Origin: Neisseria sp.
Lineage (GTDB): Bacteria; Pseudomonadota; Gammaproteobacteria; Burkholderiales; Neisseriaceae
Direction of reading: 5' to 3'
Assembly: GCA_030538415.1 (NCBI GenBank)
Contig: JAUNTY010000031.1
Span: forward strand, 1 to 34,619
Length of the DNA: 34,619 bases
The position numbers and the translations under genes are program-made. Each line of letters starts with the position of its first letter. Position 1 is the first letter of the stretch. Positions 9,700 to 18,412 of the stretch are shown one piece after another. The notes beneath the pieces were generated by a model. That model made no database searches, was not told the origin of the DNA, and saw nothing but the letters and a program-made list of their open reading frames with translations.

Positions 9700-11664
9700 A
9701 TGTCCAATCAAAATCCCAACGCAAACGATACCGAACACGAAGATCAAGACGACAACCGCCCGCTGACCCTCGAAGAGCAACGCGCCCGCCTGCGCCAGCT
9801 CATCATCATGGGCAAAGAGCGCGGCTACATCACCTATTCCGAAATCAACGACGCCCTGCCCGACGACATGTCGGATGCCGAGCAAATCGACAACATCGTC
9901 ACCATGATTTCCGGCCTCGGCATCCAGGTTACCGAACATACGCCTGATGCCGAAGACATTCTGCTGAGCGACAACACCGCCAACATGACCGACGATGACG
10001 CCGTCGCCGAAGCCGAAGCAGCCTTATCGAGCGCCGACAGCGAATTCGGCCGCACCACCGACCCCGTGCGCATGTATATGCGCGAGATGGGGCAAGTGGA
10101 TTTGCTCACCCGCGAAGACGAAATCATCATCGCCAAAAAAATCGAAAACGCGCTGAAAAACATGGTGCAGGCCATTTCCGCCTGCCCCGGCTCCATTGCT
10201 GAAATTTTAGAGCTGATTAACCGCATACGCGAAGACGAAATCAAGGTGGATGAAGTGGTGGAAGCCATCATCGACCCCAATGAAGTCTTGCTCAACGAAT
10301 TGGGGCTGGGGCATCTGGAAAGCGTGGCCGCCGACAGCAGCGAAGACGAAGAAGACGATGTAGACAACGGCAGCAGCGATGAAGCCGAAGACGAAGACGA
10401 AGAAGGCGATGCCGAAGCCATTGCCGCTACCAACCTCGAAGAGCTGAAACAAAAAGTATTCGAGCACTTCGACCGCATTCGCGACGATTACAACCTCATG
10501 GTTGCGGCGCTTGCCAAACACGACAGCCGCCACGGGGAATATCTGCAATACCGCGATGCCATCGCCTCCAAACTGCTGGAAGTGCGTTTCGCTACCCGCC
10601 AGATTGAAGCCCTGAGCAGCAACCTGCGCGACCGCGTCGACAACATCCGCAAGCTCGAGCGCGAAATCCGCGACATCTGCATTAACCGCGTGCACATGGA
10701 GAGGGAATACTTTATTGCCAATTTCCTGCCACAACTGACCAACCTGCAATGGGTGGAAGAAGAAGTGGCCAAAGGCCGCGTATGGAGCAATGCCCTCGAG
10801 CGTTTCCGCCATGCCATTGTCGAAAAACAAACCGAGCTTGCCAACATGGAAAAAGACATGCAGATTTCCATCGAAGAGCTCAAAGACATCAACAAAAACA
10901 TGGTCATCAGCGAACGGGAAACCGCTGCCGCCAAGCAGGAAATGATTCAGGCCAACCTGCGTTTGGTGATTTCGATTGCCAAAAAATACACCAACCGCGG
11001 CCTGCAATTCCTCGATTTGATTCAGGAAGGCAACATCGGCCTGATGAAAGCGGTCGACAAATTCGAATACCGCCGCGGCTACAAATTCTCCACTTACGCC
11101 ACTTGGTGGATCCGTCAGGCCATCACCCGTTCGATTGCCGACCAGGCGCGCACCATCCGCATTCCGGTGCACATGATTGAAACCATCAACAAGATGAACC
11201 GCATTTCGCGCCAATACCTGCAAGAAACCGGCGAAGAGCCCGATTCTGCGAAGCTGGCCGAATTGATGGAAATGCCGGAAGACAAAATCCGCAAAATCAT
11301 GAAAATCGCCAAAGAGCCGATTTCGATGGAAACCCCCATCGGCGACGATGACGATTCGCATCTGGGTGACTTTATCGAAGACATCAACAATGTCGCCCCT
11401 TCCGACGCCGCCATGTATTCCAGCCTGCGCGAAGTGACCAAAGACGTGCTCGAAAGCCTGACTCCGCGCGAGGCCAAAGTGTTGCGCATGCGTTTCGGCA
11501 TCGACATGAATACCGATCACACGCTGGAAGAAGTGGGCAAACAGTTTGACGTCACCCGCGAACGCATCCGCCAAATCGAAGCCAAAGCCCTGCGCAAATT
11601 GCGCCACCCCACCCGCAGCGACCGCCTGAAAAGCTTTCTCGACAGCGAAGAAAACAAACAGTAA
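9700..11664 (+). CDS. rpoD: RNA polymerase primary sigma factor (sigma-70)
   Basis: Directs RNA polymerase to housekeeping promoters. The protein has 654 aa. Region 1.1 lies in about 20-80 and region 1.2 in about 120-150 ([11 protein letters not shown]). A very acidic stretch is at 211-239, inside the non-conserved region found in proteobacterial sigma-70. Region 2 (about 415-486) includes the core-binding and -10-reading segment with [15 protein letters not shown]. Region 3 follows, and region 4 (about 583-645) has the helix-turn-helix [20 protein letters not shown] that reads the -35. All key regions look intact. Confidence 0.98.
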   Translation: MSNQNPNANDTEHEDQDDNRPLTLEEQRARLRQLIIMGKERGYITYSEINDALPDDMSDAEQIDNIVTMISGLGIQVTEHTPDAEDILLSDNTANMTDDDAVAEAEAALSSADSEFGRTTDPVRMYMREMGQVDLLTREDEIIIAKKIENALKNMVQAISACPGSIAEILELINRIREDEIKVDEVVEAIIDPNEVLLNELGLGHLESVAADSSEDEEDDVDNGSSDEAEDEDEEGDAEAIAATNLEELKQKVFEHFDRIRDDYNLMVAALAKHDSRHGEYLQYRDAIASKLLEVRFATRQIEALSSNLRDRVDNIRKLEREIRDICINRVHMEREYFIANFLPQLTNLQWVEEEVAKGRVWSNALERFRHAIVEKQTELANMEKDMQISIEELKDINKNMVISERETAAAKQEMIQANLRLVISIAKKYTNRGLQFLDLIQEGNIGLMKAVDKFEYRRGYKFSTYATWWIRQAITRSIADQARTIRIPVHMIETINKMNRISRQYLQETGEEPDSAKLAELMEMPEDKIRKIMKIAKEPISMETPIGDDDDSHLGDFIEDINNVAPSDAAMYSSLREVTKDVLESLTPREAKVLRMRFGIDMNTDHTLEEVGKQFDVTRERIRQIEAKALRKLRHPTRSDRLKSFLDSEENKQ

Positions 11665-11679
11665 ACACCACAGCAAAGC

Positions 11680-11711
11680 AAACGCAGGCTTCTTCAAGCC
11701 TGCGTTTTTTA
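11680..11711 (+). terminator. Rho-independent terminator after rpoD
   Basis: AAACGCAGGCTT and AAGCCTGCGTTT form a stem around a short loop, followed by a T-run. This one is not built from DUS. Confidence 0.88.
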
Positions 11712-11745
11712 TGGGTGTTTTATGCATATTTTGAATCAAAAGACC

Positions 11746-11961
11746 GAGGCCTTTGCAAAAAAATAACCGTCGCACCCGCGCAGGCGGGTGCCTAGTCTGA
11801 AGCACAGCTTCAGTTTAAATCCGACAGTTCTGTAAATTAGCAAGATTTTGATTTATATTGTATTTTAAAATTCAAGCCATGAGGGGACAAGCAAAGCCAG
11901 GCTTTGCACTGGGCACCCGCCTGCGCGGGTGCGACGGGCAGGGGAATTTTGCAAAGGTCTC
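11746..11961. mobile_element. MITE-like element with GAGRCCTTTGCAAAA ends
   Basis: A 216-bp non-coding element with terminal inverted repeats of about 50 bp (11746-11796 and 11908-11961). The ends read GAGGCCTTTGCAAAA and, on the other strand, GAGACCTTTGCAAAA, resembling ends I associate with neisserial IS5/IS1106-type elements (from memory, not searched). Each arm contains an internal palindrome, GCACCCGCGCAGGCGGGTGC, of the dRS3 type. The AT-rich middle has no open frame. The right end directly abuts a DUS (AAGCCGTCTGAA). Confidence 0.65.
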
Positions 11962-12113
11962 AAGCCGTCTGAAAACTTGATAATCGCTGCTAATGGCAGA
12001 AACACCAAGCAAACAAAAACCAAGCGATTGCAAAAACAAATCCAGCGGCCAGGGTTTCCTGAACAACAGCAAAAACTTCAGAGAAAATACACAACAAAGC
12101 AATCGGGAAAAGA

Positions 12114-12154
12114 AAAACAAAAAACCGCGTGAATCGCCAGATTCATGCGGTTTT
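12114..12154 (-). terminator. Terminator of the tRNA gene
   Basis: A 15-bp stem, AAAACCGCGTGAATC with GATTCATGCGGTTTT (one G-U pair), followed on the minus strand by TTTTTTGTTTTT, five nucleotides past the tRNA end. Confidence 0.85.
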
Positions 12155-12158
12155 CAGC

Positions 12159-12234
<76 letters not shown>

Positions 12235-12304
12235 CGAATTACAACAAAGGCGGCTATTTTAACATAAACTCAACCTTATTCAAGCCTGTTTGAAGCCCCG
12301 CCGC

Positions 12305-12480
12305 TACAGTCGAAGAAATTATAGAGGGAAAACTTAATTCCTACTACGGCGTTGCTGCGCCTAGCCGTACTATCTGTACTGTCTGCGGCTTGCTGCCTTG
12401 TATTAGAGTAAGTTTTCCCTCTATAGATTCTGCTACGGCGTTGGCTCGCCTCGTATCAGAATCTAATTTCTCCGACTATA
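12305..12480. repeat. Correia-like element interrupted by a second one
   Basis: The outer ends are TACAGTCGAAGAAATTA on the left and, reading inward from the right, TATAGTCGGAGAAATTA. Removing 12322-12425 rejoins the left arm to GATTCTG and restores a matching inverted repeat, giving an ancestral element of about 72 bp. The outer element is non-coding. Confidence 0.7.
12320..12425. repeat. Inner 106-bp Correia-like element
   Basis: Bounded by TATAGAGGGAAAACTTA and its inverted copy, with the conserved core GTACTATCTGTACTGTCTGC followed by GGCTTGCTGCC. It was inserted at a TA inside the left arm of the surrounding element. Confidence 0.75.
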
Positions 12481-12973
12481 TCTTTCCAAAGCCCGCCGAT
12501 GCAATGATTCGAAAGCGTTTTGCCTTTGTTCTGGCCGGCTTCAATCCCTCCCTTATCCGTAGCCCTCACGCATATGCACATCAAAACAAGCCAGCATGGC
12601 AAGCGCAGCCGCATTATATTGGCGCGTATCCAGGATAAAATTTTTGATTAATTTTGGCATTTCAGCAACTTGCTCCCACTTACGCTTACCCACAACCCAC
12701 GTTATATGACATACGCGCTTGCTGGCGATAAGCCGCGTTGCTGCCGCATCTGTTTACCTTTTTTGAATGGATATAACGAAACCCATGCCTGGCTTAATAG
12801 ATAATAACAAATAATACTATTTTCATATTAGAAAATAATTATTAGAGTAATCACATGCCTACTGTTAATATGCCGAATATCAAAAATAAAAACCGATTAT
12901 CGGTATGCTTGCTCTTAACACATTATTTATTGCGTCATACTCCCGAAAATAAAATATTTCAAGGGATAACAAC
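12481..12973. other. AT-rich intergenic stretch with a possible gene remnant
   Basis: On the minus strand 12553-12753 is open between stops (about 66 codons, internal ATG at 12660). It would encode a peptide containing KRKWEQVAEMPKLIKNFILD. I do not recognise it and no ribosome-binding site is visible; it may be a decayed gene end. From about 12780 the sequence becomes very AT-rich. ACCGATTATCGGT (12892-12904) is a perfect short palindrome 70 bp before the next gene and could be an operator. Confidence 0.35.
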
Positions 12974-13636
12974 ATGACCACCATCGCCATTGACCTGCAA
13001 CCCCAATGTCGTTTTACCTGCCATGCGGCCAACGATGTCATGCATGTACACCGACCCGAGCAGATTGTTGACGAACTCAATCGTCAGGCACAGTATGCGC
13101 ACTTGCGTCTGCTGATTGAAAATACATCCCCGATAAAACACACTTTATGCACAAGTCTTGGCAACCGCCAGAATTTGTCCGAACACCAGTATTTTGTTTT
13201 CAGCCAAGCGCCCCGCCTGCTGCGCAAGGCCGAAGAATGCCATGGCCGCCACTTCCTGCCCGGCCTGCCCTGCCCCGCCGACTACGACCATGAAATCGAA
13301 ACGCAAGGCAGTGAAAACTTCAGCGCCTGCTTTCACGATGCTTCCCAAAGCCGCAGCAGCGGCCTGATTGAATGGCTTTTCGCACATGATGCCGAAACCA
13401 TCATTATCGGCGGCCTTGCCACCGAACACGCCATCCGCAAAACCGCCTGCCAGCTGCATTGGTATGGCAACTGGAACGTCATCGTCAACCTGGCTGCCTG
13501 CCGCGGCTATACGCCGGAGGGCACCATCCAGGCCGTTTATGACATGCGTCACGCCGGCGTGACCGTGATTAACGACAGCAGCGAGCTGCCCGCCTTGCTG
13601 CACACAACCGCCCAACCGCAATATCGCGCGGTGTGA
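12974..13636 (+). CDS. Isochorismatase/nicotinamidase-fold protein, catalytic residues missing
   Basis: Protein of 220 aa with the cysteine-hydrolase (nicotinamidase-like) fold. Asp7 in IAIDLQ matches the N-terminal catalytic Asp. The nucleophile motif of nicotinamidases, GLATDYCVKATA, is here GLATEHAIRKTA (147-158), so the cysteine is Ala153. The catalytic lysine of the usual RKG is replaced as well (TQG, Gln111), and the usual metal-site DxH pattern is not seen. It is therefore likely a non-hydrolytic relative, perhaps a binding or regulatory protein. AAGGGA precedes the start. The reading frame is intact, so this is not simple decay. The gene stands alone and ends in a strong hairpin. Confidence 0.75.
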   Translation: MTTIAIDLQPQCRFTCHAANDVMHVHRPEQIVDELNRQAQYAHLRLLIENTSPIKHTLCTSLGNRQNLSEHQYFVFSQAPRLLRKAEECHGRHFLPGLPCPADYDHEIETQGSENFSACFHDASQSRSSGLIEWLFAHDAETIIIGGLATEHAIRKTACQLHWYGNWNVIVNLAACRGYTPEGTIQAVYDMRHAGVTVINDSSELPALLHTTAQPQYRAV

Positions 13637-13659
13637 ACGTCAGGCAACCGTTAACCGTG

Positions 13660-13697
13660 CCCGAGGCCGTCTGAAAGTATTTTCAGACGGCCTCGGG
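13660..13697 (+). terminator. Inverted-DUS terminator
   Basis: CCCGAGGCCGTCTGAAA pairs perfectly with TTTCAGACGGCCTCGGG around a 4-nt loop, 24 nt after the stop of the nicotinamidase-fold gene. Confidence 0.85.
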
Positions 13698-13773
13698 TCT
13701 TTATCCGTTCAGTCAAATCACTTAAATAAAAACCCGTCCGCCAACCAGCAGACTGTCTCCCATACATTTAGCC

Positions 13774-13890
13774 ATAACCGTAGCGTGGGCTCTGCCCACG
13801 ACCACACCATAACCTGCGGGGACGATGTTGCTGAAAGCACGGTATCAGCAGCGAATTGACAACGTGGGCAGAGCCCACGCTACTGGTTAT
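13774..13890. repeat. Inverted pair of a GTGGGC palindrome repeat
   Basis: Arms 13774-13800 and 13863-13890 carry TAGCGTGGGCTCTGCCCACG in opposite orientation, about 60 bp apart, and the match extends into flanking ATAACC. Each arm is itself a small hairpin (CGTGGGC/GCCCACG). Single copies occur at 19792-19812 and 28679-28700. Confidence 0.75.
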
Positions 13891-13973
13891 TGTGAAACGA
13901 CGCCGATAACAGGGTAAAACTACGGATTAGGCGCTTCGGCACCTTGTTCAAGCCGCCGCCCTGCCAAACAAAA

Positions 13974-14007
13974 GGCCGTCTGAAAGCAATCATGCTTTCA
14001 GACGGCC
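13974..14007 (-). terminator. Inverted-DUS terminator after pta
   Basis: GGCCGTCTGAAAGCA and TGCTTTCAGACGGCC around ATCA, 17 nt past the pta stop on the minus strand. Confidence 0.85.
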
Positions 14008-14024
14008 TCGAAGCCCGATTAGCC

Positions 14025-15530
14025 TTACATCTGGGTAGACTGAATCGCCGTCAGCGCAATGGTATACACGATGTCGTCAACCAGCGCACCGCGCGACAAA
14101 TCGTTGACCGGCTTGCGCAAGCCTTGCAGCATCGGGCCCACGCTCAACACGTTGGCATTGCGTTGCACGGCTTTGTAGGTGCAGTTGCCGGTGTTCAGAT
14201 CCGGGAAAATCAACACGGTGGCTTCGCCGGCCACTTTGCTGTCGGGCGCTTTCGATTTGGCCACGCTCGGTACGGTGGCGGCATCATATTGCAGCGGGCC
14301 GTCGATGGCCAGGTCAGGGCGTTTTTCCTGTGCGATTTTGGTGGCTTCGGCCACTTTTTCCACCGCAGGACCTGCGCCCGAAGTGCCGGTAGAGTAGGAA
14401 ATCATCGCCACTTTCGGCTCGATGCCAAAAGCTTTGGCCGAATCGGCCGACTGGATGGCGATGTCGGCCAACTGCTCGGCGGTCGGCTCGGGATTCACGG
14501 CGCAGTCGCCGTATACCAATACCTGGTTCGGCAGCAGCATGAAAAACACGCTCGATACCAAGCTCGCGCCCGGAGCGGTTTTAATCAACTGCAAGGCCGG
14601 GCGGATGGTGTTGGCGGTGGTGTGCACCGCGCCGGACACCAGCCCGTCGACGTCGTTTTGCGCCATCATCATGGTGCCGAGCACCACGGTGTCTTGCAGC
14701 TGCTCACGCGCCTGCTCGGGTGTGAGGCCTTTACTCTTGCGCAATTCGCACATCGGGCCGACATATTGCTCCACCAAATCGGCGGGATCGATGATTTCCA
14801 ACGAATCGGGCAACGTGATGTGGCGCTCGTTAGCCACGGCTTCCACTTCTGCACGCGGCGCCAGCAATACGCAGCGGGCGATGCCTTTTTCATGACAGAT
14901 GGCGGCGGCCTGCACGGTGCGCGGCTCGGCACCTTCCGGCAACACGATACGCTTATTGGCCTTGCTGGCCGATTCCATCATGTTGACGCGGAATTGCGCC
15001 GGCGACATGCGGCCGCCGGCTTTTTTCAACAGAATATCCAGGCTGTCGAGTTTGTCGCTGCTGCCCAGATAGGTCAGGCCGGTTTTCTCGGCAACCGCCG
15101 CACCTGCGCCTGCGTCTGCGCCGTCGAGCGTAAAGGCCACGGCGGCGCCCGGGGCATTCACATAAGCCTGTTTGGCCAGATTCAAACGGTTGGCCACGTG
15201 CTCGACATCATCGGTATCGGTGTACATGCCGAACACCACGCTTGCATCAAACGACAAGGCCAAGTCCACGTTTTTGGTGGCCAAAAATACGCGTTCGGGA
15301 TCGGCTTTCACGCCTTTCAAAATCACGTTTTCCGCATCAAGCTTGCCGACAGCGGCCACCAGCGCATCCAGCCAATCGTCGCTTTTACCGGCGCATACCA
15401 TTTTTTCAGCTTCGCCCGCTTCATCGAAAACGCGTTGTACAACTGCTTTAGGCAAGGCATCGGCAATCGCACCGGCAATTGTCCAGCCGTTGGCTTTGGT
15501 AGAAACGGGAACCACTAAGATATTAGCCAT
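14025..15530 (-). CDS. pta: Phosphate acetyltransferase
   Basis: Interconverts acetyl-CoA and acetyl phosphate in acetate metabolism. The protein has 501 aa. The catalytic PTA domain fills about residues 175-498, starting near [20 protein letters not shown] and including [24 protein letters not shown] and SYSTGTSG. The N-terminal 170 residues have no P-loop, so the enzyme is intermediate between the short (about 330 aa) and long (about 710 aa) classes and seems to lack the N-terminal ATPase-like domain of E. coli Pta. AAAGGA precedes the ATG. No ackA gene is adjacent. Acetyl phosphate can also phosphorylate response regulators. Confidence 0.95.
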   Translation of the reverse strand: MANILVVPVSTKANGWTIAGAIADALPKAVVQRVFDEAGEAEKMVCAGKSDDWLDALVAAVGKLDAENVILKGVKADPERVFLATKNVDLALSFDASVVFGMYTDTDDVEHVANRLNLAKQAYVNAPGAAVAFTLDGADAGAGAAVAEKTGLTYLGSSDKLDSLDILLKKAGGRMSPAQFRVNMMESASKANKRIVLPEGAEPRTVQAAAICHEKGIARCVLLAPRAEVEAVANERHITLPDSLEIIDPADLVEQYVGPMCELRKSKGLTPEQAREQLQDTVVLGTMMMAQNDVDGLVSGAVHTTANTIRPALQLIKTAPGASLVSSVFFMLLPNQVLVYGDCAVNPEPTAEQLADIAIQSADSAKAFGIEPKVAMISYSTGTSGAGPAVEKVAEATKIAQEKRPDLAIDGPLQYDAATVPSVAKSKAPDSKVAGEATVLIFPDLNTGNCTYKAVQRNANVLSVGPMLQGLRKPVNDLSRGALVDDIVYTIALTAIQSTQM

Positions 15531-15568
15531 ATTTTGTCCTTTATAAACCGGGTAGAAAGATTTTTCTC

Positions 15569-15577
15569 ATTATATCA
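15569..15577 (-). promoter_or_regulatory. Extended -10 promoter of pta
   Basis: On the minus strand TGATATAAT (15577-15569) is a perfect -10 with the TGn extension. No good -35 lies at normal spacing, as expected for extended -10 promoters. The leader would be about 30 nt. Confidence 0.6.
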
Positions 15578-15806
15578 CTCTGAAAAGGCAGTTTATACCA
15601 AAACGCCGCCCCATCAGCATGGCCGCCGCCTGTTTCAGACGGCCTGCACTGAGTAAATATACAATAGAATGAAATATTTGTAGCCTTTTCTCGCAAAAAT
15701 ATTTATTTCCAGTTTAATGAATTAAATCAAACAACAGTCCGTCTGAACAAAATCATGCCGTTTCATATTGATTTGATATTATCAATATTATCCGCTTGCT
15801 TTTAAA
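15578..15806. other. AT-rich upstream region of pta
   Basis: No gene. It holds one reverse DUS (about 15634-15645), a variant CAGTCCGTCTGAA near 15735, and an AT-rich part with TTGATATTATCAATATTATC (about 15772-15791). That stretch is loosely Fur-box-like but not convincing. Confidence 0.4.
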
Positions 15807-15835
15807 AAAGGCCGTCTGAATATTCAGACGGTCTT
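15807..15835 (-). terminator. Inverted-DUS terminator after eptA
   Basis: GGCCGTCTGAATATTCAGACGG, a nearly loop-free palindrome flanked by A- and T-rich tracts, 14 nt past the eptA stop. Confidence 0.8.
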
Positions 15836-15848
15836 TGCACAAGAAACC

Positions 15849-17486
15849 CTACCCCTGCCTGCATTCGGCAAACAAATCCAGCTCGCGCTTGTATTCCTGC
15901 GTATTCACATCATTGATGCCGAGCATGGAATGGAACACATTGTCGTGCGAATACGGTTTGGCGGCGTTTTGGCGCAAGCAGCTGGCCGACACGCCCAAAT
16001 CGCGGTACCAACCTTCGTTTGCCCAAAAAATCATCGGAATCTGCGTTTGCTCGCGCGGGGCGATGGCATACGGCGCGGCGTGCAGATACATGCCGTTTTC
16101 GCCCAAAGATTCGCCGTGGTCGGAGAAATACCACAAGGCGATGTCTTTGTCGGGCTGCTGTTTCAGTAAGTCGATGGTATTGGCCAGCATGCGGTCGATG
16201 GCGATGATGGTGTTGTTATAGGTGTTTTGCAATTCAGCGTTGCTGCAATCCTGAATCTGATTGGTGTCGCAAGTGGGCGCAAACTTGCGTTCGTCATCGG
16301 TGTAGCGCTGATAATAGGCGGGGCCGTGGCTGCCCATGGTGTGCAACACGATGACGCCGTCATCAGGCATGGCTTGGATTTCTTCGGCCAAACCGTTGAG
16401 CAGGGTGCGGTCGAGGCAGCCCTCGCTGCCGCATTGGCTTTTGTCGGCCAGCTCGCGGATGTCGATGTGCTTGATGCGGTCGCACGCGCCTTTGCAGCCG
16501 CCGTCGTTTTCACGCCAGCTGGTGTACAGCCCCGCGCGTTGAAGGATGTCCATCAAGCCTTCCTGATGTTTGGCGCGGTTGCCGTTGTAGTCGCTGCGGT
16601 TCATACGCGAAAACATGCAGGGCAGTGAAATCGCGGTGGCGGTGCCGCATGAGGACACATCGGTGTAATTAATCACTTCCGCGCCGAGTTTTTTCAATTC
16701 CGGCGTGGTATCGGGCGCGCCCGGGTTCAAGCCCCAGTTTTGCGCGCGGGTGGTTTCGCCCACCACCAACACCATCAGCCGCTTGCGCTCGCCCGCAGTG
16801 CGCTCGCGCTTGGCATCGAGGCCGATTTGCTCGAACGGGCGGTTGGCATCGTACACATTGTAAGCGGTTTTGAAGCTTGCGCCGATGAAGTTAATCGGCA
16901 CGATTTGATGGTTGACGCCTTTGTTGTTGCGGAAAAACGAAGCATAGTTTTGATAAGCAACCGCCGCCACGGCCAGCACCACCAGCAGCGAAGCCAGCAT
17001 ACTCGCGCCGCGCCAGCCCAAGCCTTTATACCAAGCCGAGGCCGGGCTGATTTTGCCGTAGCGCGCATACAGAAAAGCAGGCAGCACACCGGTCAGCAAA
17101 ATCCAGCCGATAAATTTCACCGACAGCCAGGCCGTCGCCTCCGACTGATTGGTTTGCAGCAGATTCTGAATCATGTCGGAATTGAAATAAATTCCCTGCA
17201 CCATCACCGCATACGAAGCACCTGCGCCCAACACCAGCAGCAGCGGCATCAACACGCGGTGCACTTTCGGCCAAAACAAAAGCTGCATCACGAAATTCAT
17301 CGCCGCCAAAATAAACAGCGGCATGGTCGCCAGCAGCAGCCAGTCGTGCCCTGCCGCCGACCGGCTTTTCTGCCACACTTCCTGCCAAAATCCGATATTG
17401 AACACCAGCATCGAATACACACAAAACAACAAAACCGCGCGGTTGGCGGTAAGGCGCATCCACGCCTTACCGCTTTTTTCCGCCAT
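15849..17486 (-). CDS. eptA: Lipid A phosphoethanolamine transferase, EptA/LptA type
   Basis: Inner-membrane enzyme that transfers phosphoethanolamine from phosphatidylethanolamine to lipid A, lowering negative charge and giving resistance to polymyxin-like peptides. From ATG 17486 it has 545 aa, close to the usual 544; an ATG at 17501 adds five residues and one at 17588 runs into the control region. About five hydrophobic segments fill residues 15-180, then the periplasmic sulfatase-like domain. The zinc/nucleophile set is present: GETTRAQN (Glu244), SSCGTATAISLPCMF with nucleophile Thr282, DNDGGCKGACDR-like Cys-rich block, HTMGSHGPAYY and SDHGES. It is divergent from the qseBC-type pair and shares its regulatory region. 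Confidence 0.94.
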   Translation of the reverse strand: MAEKSGKAWMRLTANRAVLLFCVYSMLVFNIGFWQEVWQKSRSAAGHDWLLLATMPLFILAAMNFVMQLLFWPKVHRVLMPLLLVLGAGASYAVMVQGIYFNSDMIQNLLQTNQSEATAWLSVKFIGWILLTGVLPAFLYARYGKISPASAWYKGLGWRGASMLASLLVVLAVAAVAYQNYASFFRNNKGVNHQIVPINFIGASFKTAYNVYDANRPFEQIGLDAKRERTAGERKRLMVLVVGETTRAQNWGLNPGAPDTTPELKKLGAEVINYTDVSSCGTATAISLPCMFSRMNRSDYNGNRAKHQEGLMDILQRAGLYTSWRENDGGCKGACDRIKHIDIRELADKSQCGSEGCLDRTLLNGLAEEIQAMPDDGVIVLHTMGSHGPAYYQRYTDDERKFAPTCDTNQIQDCSNAELQNTYNNTIIAIDRMLANTIDLLKQQPDKDIALWYFSDHGESLGENGMYLHAAPYAIAPREQTQIPMIFWANEGWYRDLGVSASCLRQNAAKPYSHDNVFHSMLGINDVNTQEYKRELDLFAECRQG

Positions 17487-17540
17487 CTTTCTTTCTTCCA
17501 TAATCCTGCCGATACATTTCGTTAAAACAAACATGAGCGG

Positions 17541-17573
17541 ATGATAGGCAGGCAGAATTAAGGGAAACTTAAG
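17541..17573 (-). promoter_or_regulatory. PmrA-type box and -10 for eptA
   Basis: On the minus strand CTTAAGTTTCCCTTAAT (17573-17557) is two YTTAAK half-sites with a 5-nt spacer, the PmrA-box arrangement. Ten nt further lies TATCAT (17546-17541), a plausible -10. No -35 is needed if the regulator recruits polymerase. Confidence 0.7.
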
Positions 17574-17608
17574 GCCGTCTGAAAACACGTTCAGACGGCC
17601 TTAAGTTT
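17565..17608. repeat. Inverted DUS between divergent promoters
   Basis: Perfect 19-bp arms, AAACTTAAGGCCGTCTGAA and its complement, around AACACG. The neighbouring genes point away from it, so it cannot be an ordinary gene-end terminator. Its outer arms contain one half-site (CTTAAG) of each flanking regulator box. Confidence 0.9.
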
Positions 17609-17632
17609 CATTTAAGCTAATTTTGCTTTAAT
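17600..17632 (+). promoter_or_regulatory. PmrA-type box and -10 for the two-component operon
   Basis: CTTAAGTTTCATTTAAG (17600-17616) is two YTTAAK half-sites with a 5-nt spacer. After exactly 10 nt comes TTTAAT (17627-17632), a plausible -10. This mirrors the eptA side and implies autoregulation. The leader would be about 107 nt. Confidence 0.7.
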
Positions 17633-17746
17633 ATACCCACAGCGACAGAGCGCTGTATTCCTTCATCAAAATATTTCTGCCTGTGATTGCGCTTCAAACG
17701 CAGCGCAGGCAGTTTCTTTAATCTTCGTAAGTGGTATAGTGACCCC

Positions 17747-18412
17747 ATGCGTATTTTACTGATTGAAGACGACCCCCACATCGGCGACGGCCTCTATCAC
17801 GGCCTGTTGAAACACGGCTTTACCATCGATTGGTTTAAAGACGGCAAACTCGGCCGCGACGCCCTGCCTTGCGCGCCTTACGATGCGGTGGTGCTCGACC
17901 TCGGCCTGCCCGGTCTCGACGGCATGGCGATTTTGGCCCACTGGCGCAAACACCGCTTCGACACGCCGGTGTTGATTCTCACCGCCCGCGACGCCCTGCC
18001 CGACCGTTTGGCGGGGCTCAACGGCGGCGCCGACGATTATCTCTGCAAGCCGTTTGCGCTCGATGAAGTGGCCGCCCGCCTGCTCGCCTTGGTGCGCCGC
18101 AGCCAGGGACGCGCCGTCGCCACGCTCGATTACGGCAGCCTCAGCCTCGACACCGCCTCCAAAACCGCCACCCTGCAAGGCCGACCGCTCACGCTCACCC
18201 AGCGCGAATATATGCTGCTCGAGCTTTTGTTGTCGCAACCGAAACACATCCACAGCCGCGCCCAAATCGAAGACAAACTCTACGGCTGGGATCAGGAAGT
18301 GGAAAGCAACGCCGTCGAAGTGCACATCCACCACCTGCGCAAAAAAATCGGCGCGGGTTTTATCCAAACCCGCCGCGGCCTCGGCTACCAACTCGGCGAG
18401 TTGCCCGCATGA
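17747..18412 (+). CDS. qseB: OmpR-family response regulator, QseB/PmrA type
   Basis: DNA-binding response regulator of 221 aa, started at MRILLIEDD; an upstream ATG at 17687 adds 20 residues foreign to the family. The receiver domain has the acidic pair D8-D9, phospho-acceptor Asp51, Thr79 and Lys101. The C-terminal winged-helix domain covers about 125-218 with [14 protein letters not shown] and RGLGYQLGE. By eye it is closer to E. coli QseB ([19 protein letters not shown]) than to PmrA, but the PmrA-type boxes upstream and the divergent eptA suggest a PmrA-like role. It overlaps the kinase gene by four bases (ATGA). The ribosome-binding site is poor. Confidence 0.88.
   Translation: MRILLIEDDPHIGDGLYHGLLKHGFTIDWFKDGKLGRDALPCAPYDAVVLDLGLPGLDGMAILAHWRKHRFDTPVLILTARDALPDRLAGLNGGADDYLCKPFALDEVAARLLALVRRSQGRAVATLDYGSLSLDTASKTATLQGRPLTLTQREYMLLELLLSQPKHIHSRAQIEDKLYGWDQEVESNAVEVHIHHLRKKIGAGFIQTRRGLGYQLGELPA

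Noticed and set aside
10207-11805. 532-codon minus-strand open frame opposite rpoD
   Set aside because: Shadow frame rich in Phe, His and Val from the complement of rpoD codons; no family resemblance.
13944-15518. 524-codon plus-strand open frame opposite pta
   Set aside because: Shadow of pta, which carries all expected motifs on the other strand.
15772-15791. Fur box upstream of pta
   Set aside because: AT-rich partial match only, far from the pta promoter; such matches are expected by chance in this stretch.
17565-17608. Terminator at the inverted DUS
   Set aside because: Both flanking genes start here and point away, so no transcript ends here by normal reading.
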